Origin: JBFLVQ01 sp040758525
GTDB taxonomy: Bacteria; Acidobacteriota; Blastocatellia; Chloracidobacteriales; JADJPF01
Direction of reading: 5' to 3'
Length of the DNA: 5,125 nucleotides
NCBI GenBank assembly: GCA_040758525.1
Contig: JBFLVQ010000675.1
Coordinates: forward strand, 1 to 5,125
Shown here: positions 1 through 5,125 of the stretch, piece by piece
Numbering within the stretch: the stretch's first letter is position 1
Layout: each line of letters starts with the position of its first letter
The notes under the pieces: model-generated
What the model was told of the DNA's origin: nothing
The model's input: the letters and a program-made list of their open reading frames with translations, nothing else
Databases searched by the model: none
Position numbers and translations under genes: made by a program

Positions 1-93
1 AATCAACTCTATCATTGGTTAAGAAGGCACTATACTTTCAGCGAGCTTATTCGTGTGCATTTTCATCCTTTGTTTCTAGCAAATTACGCCATT

Positions 94-110
94 AGCCATT
101 CTTAATGGCT
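94..110. repeat. Small inverted repeat (7-bp stem, 3-nt loop)
   Basis: AGCCATT at 94-100 is perfectly complementary to AATGGCT at 104-110 around a CTT loop. It overlaps the TAA at 103-105 that closes the open frame at the left edge. No T-run follows on either strand, so it is not a canonical intrinsic terminator. It may be a weak transcript-end hairpin or chance. Confidence 0.3.
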
Positions 111-220
111 GTGAGAAAAGATCAGTACAGATAAAAAAATGGATATCAATGGATTGGTTAGCTACATACTATTGAGAGTAAATATTTGTATTTGAGCAAG
201 ATTTCGTAATAGTTTAGTTT

Positions 221-239
221 TTGGCACAAGCATTGCCAA
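221..239. repeat. Small inverted repeat (6-bp stem, 7-nt loop)
   Basis: TTGGCA at 221-226 pairs with TGCCAA at 234-239 around a seven-base loop. It has no T-run and no neighbouring gene that would explain it. A stem this short in AT-rich DNA is weak evidence of function. Confidence 0.2.
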
Positions 240-591
240 GCGTTTCCTGGCTGATGAAGCCGTGAAAGCTCCAAAGTAACATCAATGGGTTAGCTTACCA
301 TTTAAAGATATTGAAATCAGGTTTTGGTAGTCAGTTGAAAAATTTCCGGAAGAATTATTAATTCTTTGCATGAAAGCGGCGAACAAATCCATCTATTATG
401 ATTGTAGATGCAAGGTAAGTTTAACAGCAGTGCCTTACAGGAAAGGTTAATCATGGGCTGTGTCCGGAATAAAATGAAAAAATTTGGAACACAAAAGACA
501 GGCTTCGCCGTTATTATGCTTAGAATGTCGTGCCTATGTGTGGGCACCTCACCTCGCTAATTAAAGCGAATTGCCATTCTTGTAATAACTG

Positions 592-608
592 GGACCAGGT
601 GCTGGTCC
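592..608. repeat. GC-rich hairpin (7-bp stem, 3-nt loop)
   Basis: GGACCAG at 592-598 is perfectly complementary to CTGGTCC at 602-608 around a GTG loop. Five of the seven pairs are G-C, so this is the most stable small stem in the left region. It is not followed by a T-run on either strand, so a standard Rho-independent terminator is unlikely. It lies about 200 bases upstream of the RHS gene and could be a protein-binding site, a leader element or chance. Confidence 0.35.
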
Positions 609-684
609 ATTGTCACATTAGTGGGAAACAGGCTATGATGACTTAACTGTAGCTAACTACTAACTAATAACCATGCGAGCTAGA

Positions 685-707
685 TAAAATCTCCGCACGT
701 ATACGTG
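685..707 (+). promoter_or_regulatory. 12-bp perfect palindrome beside a -10-like hexamer
   Basis: CACGTATACGTG at 696-707 equals its own reverse complement over all 12 bases. Five bases to its left is TAAAAT (685-690), a fair match to a sigma-70 -10 element, though I see no good -35 about 17 bases further upstream. A palindrome overlapping a likely transcription start is a common operator arrangement for a dimeric repressor. Seen directly: the palindrome and its position about 105 bases before the start codon. Inferred: that it regulates the RHS gene. The promoter assignment itself is weak. Confidence 0.3.
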
Positions 708-765
708 ACGGCAATTGAAAACTAACAGCTATAACAACACGCCAACCTACGGGTGGACATAGCAG

Positions 766-786
766 AGCTTTATCCTCTGGATAGCT
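766..786 (+). promoter_or_regulatory. Possible leader hairpin before the start codon
   Basis: TATCC (771-775) pairs with GGATA (779-783) around a TCT loop, and the outer AGC (766-768) pairs with GCT (784-786) if TT at 769-770 is bulged. The structure would sit in the 5' leader, 26 bases before the chosen ATG and five bases before an in-frame GTG at 792. It could affect ribosome access. The stem is short and bulged, so function is only a possibility. Confidence 0.25.
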
Positions 787-812
787 AACCAGTGAAACGA
801 GCAGAAAACCTT

Positions 813-956
813 ATGAGTAGATACACTTCACGCAGAACACACAGAGTAAATCCACTCCTTGCCATTGTCAGGCAGGGGCGCAAATCAACCATTGTATCGC
901 TAGTATCGTTGCTATTGGTAATATTACAACTAGTCAGTGTAGTACCAGTGCACGCT
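813..956 (+). other. Signal peptide of the RHS protein
   Basis: Residues 1-24 are basic (seven Arg or Lys, including SRRTHR and QGRK). They are followed by a hydrophobic run at 26-46 (core VSLLLVILQLVSVV) and a V-H-A motif at 46-48 that fits signal peptidase I cleavage before Trp49. There is no lipobox Cys and no good twin-arginine motif, so general Sec export with a free N-terminus is expected. The n-region is unusually long, which leaves uncleaved membrane anchoring as an alternative. The mature protein then begins with a Ser/Gly-containing and Pro-rich stretch typical of a flexible extracytoplasmic linker. Confidence 0.85.
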
Positions 957-3900
957 TGGTCTAATGGTTCAGGACCTGAGAAGGGATCTAGTACTAAGCT
1001 AGTCGTGCCAGCTACACCAGATCCTGCAGACCCTGCGCCGGTAACACCGCCACCAGCGCCAATAATGGTATGGCCTACTTTTTCCACACCTCCTACTACT
1101 GAGGAGATTGCACACGCTCGCATATTTGAGGAGTCACTAACTACAGTTAATAGCAATCCATCGGTTGCTGAGAATCAGGCATTAGCAAAAGCATTGCTCA
1201 CTTATTCTCATAATGTTGAAAATGGTGATCCTGAAGACACCGTTGCACTAGAACAATTTCTTACACAGCATCCACGATCAGCTTGGAGCGTCTCTCTACT
1301 AACCAATTTGGGACTAGTCCATCGCCGTAACGGTTATTTTCTAAAGGCATTAGCCGCTTGGGAAAGAGCTTGGGAGTTAGGCAAGAATGCCACTGATTCA
1401 GATGCTAGAGATATAGTTGATCGGGCAGTAGCAGAGCTAGCTGAATTGAACGCTCGACTAGGACGATATGACCGCCTGGAAGCGCTTTTTGCTGAACTGG
1501 GCAAGAGAGAGTTACGAGGCTCAGCAGCAGAGAAAGTTGTATTTGCGCGAGAGGGCCTATGGCTAATGAACAATGAGCCAGAAAATGCCTTTCGTTGCGG
1601 GCCGATGGCTCTGGACCGTATTCGCGCTTATGAAAGCGCAGATGAAGCTTATCATCCTCTTATTCTCACTGCTCGTTCCACAGGCAAAGGCATGTCTTTA
1701 ACTGAAATTGCACACTTGTCTGATAAATTAGGAATGAAGCTGCAACCAGCCAAATGGACAGCACCTGCTCAAGTGCCGGTGCCAGCAGTAATACATTGGA
1801 AAGCCAATCATTTTGCTGCGCTGGTAGCAAGCACAGAACAAAATGGCAAGAAGTACTACCATGTAGAGGATCCAACCTTTGGCAACAACTTCTTAGTAAG
1901 TGAACAAGCATTAGCAGAAGAAGCAAGTGGTTATTTCCTTATTCCGAATGGAACATTGCCATCAGGTTGGCAAGCTGTCAGCGAAGCAGAAGCTAATAAT
2001 GTCTGGGGCAAAGGCAATACTGGTAGCAGTGACCCAGAGGAAATTCGTGACTGTGACAACAAGATCCATTCACAAGGATGCTCAAGCTGTAGTGGTTCAC
2101 AGGGCATGGCTAGCTATGATGTGCATTCAATGCTAGTGAGCTTGAATATCAAAGATACCCCGATTGGCTACCAACCGCCACGTGGTCCAGCGATAAATTT
2201 CATCCTCACTTATAATCAGAGAGACACGTTCCAACCTATTAGTCAGCCCTACTCCAACTTTGGTAAAAAATGGACTTTCAATTGGTTGTCTTACGTTACC
2301 GACAACAATTCGGCATTAGCCCCTCCTAATGTCACTCTTTATGTGAGGGGTGGAGGGCAGGAGAGTTATTCTTTAATACCTGGCACCAATACCTACAAAA
2401 CGCATATTAAGACACGCGCCACCTTAGTATGGGTATCTGCTGGCGTCTATGAGAGACGCTTGCCTGATGGCTCTAAGGAGATCTATAGCCAACCAGATGG
2501 GGCCACTACCTTCCCTCGTAAGGTATTCCTTACTCAGGTTATCGATCCAATAGGTAATAGTGTTTCTCTCACCTATGATACTGCCCAGGGTGGTTGGCGT
2601 ATCAAGACCATATGCACTGACTCCATCACTCCTGCTCAGGTCACTAATCTCTACTATGAACTACCAGGAGACCAACTCAAGATCACTAAAATCACTGACC
2701 CATTCGGCAGGTCAGCAACATTACAATATGACAGTCCATTACGCAGACTGATTAAGATCACTGACCCGGTAGGAATAATGTCACAGTTTGGTTATGATGC
2801 CAGTACTGATTTCATCAACTCACTAACCACACCATACGGCACTACGACATTCGTCAAGTCAGAATCAGGCACTACTCGTTCACTGCAGATCACTGACCCA
2901 TTAGGTGATATAGAGAAGATAGAATATCGACACCAAGCACCAGGGATTGCTGGTGGCGATCCTACTGATACCATCCCACTAGGAATAAGCACTACCAATG
3001 CATTCCTGGAGTATCGCAACACTTTCTATTGGGATAAGAAGGCATTCGCAGATTTTCCTAACGACTACACGAAAGCATATCGCATACATTGGTTACACAA
3101 AGACCCTAACACTACAGCAGGCATCAAGGAGAGTGAAAAGGCTGCACTAGAGAATAGGGTTTGGTACAACTATCCAGGACAGACTAACAATACACTCATT
3201 GGCACTAATTCCCGACCTAGCAAAGCAGCGAAAGTGTTAGTAAACAATGGTGATCCAGCACAGCGCATCACTCAGCTTTATCAATATGATTACAATGATG
3301 CTGGTAAGACACTCTTCAGCATCGATCCAGAAGGTCGTAGAACTTCCTACACTTATGCTGCTAATAAAATAGATTTGCTGGAAGTGCGACAGACTACTGG
3401 CTCTCTCAATGAGCTACTAGCCAGCTACACTTACAACACCAAGCACCTATCTCTCACTGCTACAGATGCTGCTGGCAAGACTACTACCTTTACTTACAAC
3501 ACACAGGGTCAAGTACTCACTGTTACTAACGCGAAAAACGAAACTACCACCCATTCATATGACAGCAGTGGAAGATTGACTCAGATAGTTGGTCCAGTAA
3601 CAGGAGCAACTACCACTTATGGATATGATCCAGTATTTACTTATCGAGTTAAGACAGTAACAGACTCAGAGAACTACACTGTTACTACCGACTATGATGC
3701 GCTTGACCGTGTTGTAAAAGTAACCTATCCTGACAATACATTCGAGCAGACCAGTTATGTGCGTTTATCTGACAACAAGATGATTCTTGATCCTACTCAG
3801 ATGACAGATCGATTGGGACGTACTACTCGTAAGACTTATGATGGATTGCGTAGAGTGACATCCATTACTGATCCATTGCAACGCACAACTACCTTCAGCT

Positions 3901-5125
3901 ATTGCAACTGCGGAGGGTTATCTCAGATGGTAGATGCGCTCGGACAGCGCACTACCTGGAATAGAGACTTGCAAGGTAGAGTAACCAGCAAAGTGCTTGA
4001 TGATAGCCAGCAAACCACCACTTATGTTTATGAGAACACAACTAGTCGTCTCAAGCAAATGACTGACGCCAAGAACCAAACCACCAATTACCAATACTTC
4101 AAAGACAATAACCTTAAGCAAGTGAGCTATAGTAATGCTCAGATAGCTACTCCTACTGTCAGCTATACTTATGACACTAATTACAATCGGGTAGTTAGTA
4201 TGCAAGATGGCACAGGCACTACTACTTACACTTATCATCCAGTAACAGTGCCAGCACAGCTAGGAGCAACTAAACTGGCTAGTATCGATGGCCCCTTGGC
4301 TAATGATGTCATTAGTTATAACTACGACGAACTGAGTAGAGTAACAAACAGGTCAATAAATAATGTAGCGATGACCATGCAATACGATTCATTGGGTAGA
4401 GTAACTAACATTACTAACGCATTAGGTGCATTCACTCATACTTATGTGGGCACGACAGGCAGACTCAGCACCATGAACTATCCCAATGGTCAGCAAACTA
4501 GCTTTGCTTACTTTGGTAACAGTGGAGATCATCGTCTACAAACAATCACACATAAGAAATCAGACCAATCAGTAATATCAGCCTTTAGCTACACATATGA
4601 CGCAGAGGGACAGATATTGACTTGGCAACAACCTAACAGACCATTGCCAGATGAGCTGACTTATGATGATGCTGGTCAACTTATTCGCAATGTCTATAAC
4701 TTAGGTGGAATACAATCTACTAGCTACATCTATGGATATGATAATGCTAGTAACCGCACTAGCGAGCAGATAGGCAGCAATACTTCCTCTTGGAACTATG
4801 ACACCACTAATAGAGTGCAATCGCAGACTAACCCATCCGAGATTTTCACACACGATCTGAACGGTAATATGACCAGCGATGGTACAAGGACATTTGAGTG
4901 GGATGCTGCTAATAGATTGGTGGCAGTTGTGCAGGGTACGTTGCGCAGTGAGTTTACTTATGATGGCCAGAGCCGTCGTGTCAGAATTGTTGAGAAAAAT
5001 AATGGAGCGGTGACTAGCGATAAGAGATTTTTATGGAGTAATGGAGCAATCTGTGAAGAGCGTGATTCAACAGGTAGTACTGTGATGAAGCGATATTTTT
5101 CACATGGTGTGGAGGAAAGTGGCAT
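813..5125 (+). CDS. Secreted RHS/YD-repeat protein with an N-terminal C39-like peptidase domain (3' end beyond the window)
   Basis: This frame is open for 1437 codons with no stop and runs off the right edge. Order of parts: signal peptide (residues 1-48), Pro-rich linker (about 66-97), TPR-like helices (about 110-250), C39-like peptidase domain (about 250-378), a connector with Cys414, Cys423 and Cys426, an RHS entry segment (about 432-577), and YD/RHS repeats from about 578 to the edge. Typical repeat units read ITDPFGRSATLQYD, MQYDSLGRVTNITN and FEWDAANRLVAV. RHS repeats of known proteins fold into a beta-sheet shell that often encloses a C-terminal toxin or binding tip. The conserved core (DHLGSVRE-like) is not yet reached, so the C-terminal part is missing here. 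The start is ATG at 813 because it gives a good signal peptide; an in-frame GTG at 792 follows a TAA at 786-788 and is the only earlier alternative. The ribosome-binding site is weak (AG-rich, no clear GGAGG). The gene appears monocistronic as far as visible. The RHS assignment is firm; the biological role (toxin, adhesin or surface structure) is unknown. Confidence 0.95.
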   Translation, partial: MSRYTSRRTHRVNPLLAIVRQGRKSTIVSLVSLLLVILQLVSVVPVHAWSNGSGPEKGSSTKLVVPATPDPADPAPVTPPPAPIMVWPTFSTPPTTEEIAHARIFEESLTTVNSNPSVAENQALAKALLTYSHNVENGDPEDTVALEQFLTQHPRSAWSVSLLTNLGLVHRRNGYFLKALAAWERAWELGKNATDSDARDIVDRAVAELAELNARLGRYDRLEALFAELGKRELRGSAAEKVVFAREGLWLMNNEPENAFRCGPMALDRIRAYESADEAYHPLILTARSTGKGMSLTEIAHLSDKLGMKLQPAKWTAPAQVPVPAVIHWKANHFAALVASTEQNGKKYYHVEDPTFGNNFLVSEQALAEEASGYFLIPNGTLPSGWQAVSEAEANNVWGKGNTGSSDPEEIRDCDNKIHSQGCSSCSGSQGMASYDVHSMLVSLNIKDTPIGYQPPRGPAINFILTYNQRDTFQPISQPYSNFGKKWTFNWLSYVTDNNSALAPPNVTLYVRGGGQESYSLIPGTNTYKTHIKTRATLVWVSAGVYERRLPDGSKEIYSQPDGATTFPRKVFLTQVIDPIGNSVSLTYDTAQGGWRIKTICTDSITPAQVTNLYYELPGDQLKITKITDPFGRSATLQYDSPLRRLIKITDPVGIMSQFGYDASTDFINSLTTPYGTTTFVKSESGTTRSLQITDPLGDIEKIEYRHQAPGIAGGDPTDTIPLGISTTNAFLEYRNTFYWDKKAFADFPNDYTKAYRIHWLHKDPNTTAGIKESEKAALENRVWYNYPGQTNNTLIGTNSRPSKAAKVLVNNGDPAQRITQLYQYDYNDAGKTLFSIDPEGRRTSYTYAANKIDLLEVRQTTGSLNELLASYTYNTKHLSLTATDAAGKTTTFTYNTQGQVLTVTNAKNETTTHSYDSSGRLTQIVGPVTGATTTYGYDPVFTYRVKTVTDSENYTVTTDYDALDRVVKVTYPDNTFEQTSYVRLSDNKMILDPTQMTDRLGRTTRKTYDGLRRVTSITDPLQRTTTFSYCNCGGLSQMVDALGQRTTWNRDLQGRVTSKVLDDSQQTTTYVYENTTSRLKQMTDAKNQTTNYQYFKDNNLKQVSYSNAQIATPTVSYTYDTNYNRVVSMQDGTGTTTYTYHPVTVPAQLGATKLASIDGPLANDVISYNYDELSRVTNRSINNVAMTMQYDSLGRVTNITNALGAFTHTYVGTTGRLSTMNYPNGQQTSFAYFGNSGDHRLQTITHKKSDQSVISAFSYTYDAEGQILTWQQPNRPLPDELTYDDAGQLIRNVYNLGGIQSTSYIYGYDNASNRTSEQIGSNTSSWNYDTTNRVQSQTNPSEIFTHDLNGNMTSDGTRTFEWDAANRLVAVVQGTLRSEFTYDGQSRRVRIVEKNNGAVTSDKRFLWSNGAICEERDSTGSTVMKRYFSHGVEESG
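1140..1562 (+). other. TPR-like helical region of the RHS protein
   Basis: Residues about 110-250 are rich in Ala, Leu and Glu and look entirely helical. The best unit, residues about 157-193, contains LLTNLGLVHRRNGYF followed by LKALAAWERAWELG, matching the tetratricopeptide pattern of a small-residue first helix, a G-Y turn and an A-A-W second helix. A second, weaker unit follows with AELNARLGRYDRLEALFAEL. TPRs bind peptides or partner proteins. Their position directly before the peptidase-like domain suggests substrate or partner recruitment, which is inference. The number of units cannot be fixed by eye. Confidence 0.6.
1560..1946 (+). other. C39-like cysteine peptidase domain of the RHS protein
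   Basis: Residues about 250-378 match the papain-fold C39 peptidase layout. FRCGPMAL holds the candidate nucleophile Cys262. VIHWKANHFAALV holds the candidate catalytic His333, with another His at 328. YYHVEDPTFG holds the candidate Asp353. The segment ends in GYFLIP, like the final strand of C39 domains. In bacteriocin ABC exporters C39 domains cleave leader peptides after a double glycine in the cytoplasm; here there is no transporter, and the domain lies behind a signal peptide, so it would act outside the cytoplasm. The Gln usually found six residues before the catalytic Cys, which forms the oxyanion hole, is not apparent (Pro256 by simple counting). Activity is therefore plausible but not assured, and the domain could be a binding-only relative. 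Confidence 0.75.
2544..5125 (+). other. RHS/YD-repeat tract of the RHS protein
   Basis: From residue 578 to the window edge (1437) the protein is made of YD-type units. Examples are DPIGNSVSLTYD, DPEGRRTSYTY, TDAAGKTTTFTYN, YDALDRVVKVTYPD, TDPLQRTTTFSY, VDALGQRTTWNRD, LTYDDAGQLIRN and YGYDNASNRTSEQIG. Thr is very abundant, as is usual for these beta-rich repeats. Two departures stand out: a non-repeat insert at residues about 715-836, and a CNCGG segment at 1031-1035. The last units (FEWDAANRLVAV, then FTYDGQSRRVRI and MKRYFSHGVEESG) are what normally precedes the RHS core, so the core should begin within a few residues beyond the window. Confidence 0.9.
2691..2954 (+). repeat. Four in-phase 22-codon YD repeats inside the RHS gene
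   Basis: The motifs ITDPFG, ITDPVG, LTTPYG and ITDPLG begin at 2691, 2757, 2823 and 2889, exactly 66 bases apart, giving four head-to-tail 22-residue units (residues 627-714). Three of the four share almost the same DNA at their starts (ATCACTGACCC), while the rest of each unit has diverged. This exact spacing marks consecutive strand-turn units of the RHS shell. Repeats elsewhere in the protein are less evenly spaced. Confidence 0.8.

Larger units (their letters stand above)
1..812. other. Upstream region with no supported gene
   Basis: I find no convincing complete gene in these 812 bases. All six frames are interrupted often; the longest open stretch is a 76-codon GTG-started frame on the minus strand (317-547) with no recognisable motif. 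Forward frame 1 is open from base 1 to a TAA at 103-105 (34 codons, beginning NQLYHWLRRHYTFSELIRVH) and could be the tail of an upstream gene, but open frames this short are common by chance. No tRNA-like or rRNA-like sequence was seen. Short inverted repeats and a palindrome are listed separately. The region is visibly AT-richer than the gene to its right, and part of it may be decayed coding sequence. Confidence 0.6.

Noticed and set aside
145..295. Similar short segments (ATCAATGG followed by GTTAGCT) at 145-163 and 281-295
   Set aside because: They match only imperfectly, with a four-base gap, and nothing between them looks like a mobile element; chance is likely.
317..547. 76-codon open frame on the minus strand, GTG start
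   Set aside because: It has no recognisable domain or family-like composition, it lies in a generally stop-rich AT-rich region, and this length is expected by chance.
715..735. TTGAAA and TATAAC as a -35/-10 promoter pair
   Set aside because: The hexamers are only nine bases apart, far from the usual 16-18, so they cannot form a standard promoter together.
785..1156. 123-codon minus-strand open frame across the start of the RHS gene
   Set aside because: It is antisense to the signal peptide and Pro-rich linker; its Gly/Ala/Val-rich composition is the mirror of the sense codons.
1927..2136. Forward open frame overlapping the RHS gene in another frame
   Set aside because: It lies wholly inside the long frame that carries the recognisable C39 and RHS motifs, and has no motif of its own.
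2691..2954. Regularly spaced DNA repeats as a CRISPR array
   Set aside because: The spacing is an exact multiple of codons, the shared part is only about 11 bases, and the frame encodes YD repeats throughout.
3918..4238. 106-codon minus-strand open frame within the RHS repeats
   Set aside because: It is a shadow of the repetitive Thr/Tyr-rich sense frame, with no independent features.

Overview
The window is dominated by one very large forward gene. It starts at about position 813 and is still open at the right edge: 1437 complete codons plus two bases, with no in-frame stop. I read it as a secreted RHS/YD-repeat protein. In order, it carries a long signal peptide, a proline-rich linker, a TPR-like helical region, a cysteine-peptidase-C39-like domain with candidate Cys, His and Asp catalytic residues, a short cysteine-containing connector, and a very long tract of RHS/YD repeats. 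The window ends just before the conserved RHS core and any variable C-terminal tip would be expected, so the end of the protein and its downstream neighbours are not visible.

The left 812 bases hold no gene I can support. They are AT-richer than the gene and broken by stops in every frame. They contain a few inverted repeats and one perfect 12-bp palindrome about 105 bases before the start codon. The first 105 bases are an open frame ending in TAA that could be the tail of an upstream gene, but the stretch is too short to call.

The organism is bacterial. The combination of signal peptide, TPR-like region, C39 domain and RHS repeats, together with details such as a YRNTFYWDKKAF segment and a CNCGG segment inside the repeats, resembles large RHS proteins I associate with Verrucomicrobiota and other PVC-group bacteria. 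That is from memory of the family, not from a search. Codon use is moderately AT-rich (many CTA, GTA, ATA, ACT and AGA codons), which fits a moderate- to low-GC genome but does not fix the phylum.

Functionally, the protein would be exported by the general secretory route. The RHS repeats should fold into a beta-sheet shell. The peptidase-like domain at its N-terminal side could process the protein itself or a partner, which is the most interesting open question here.
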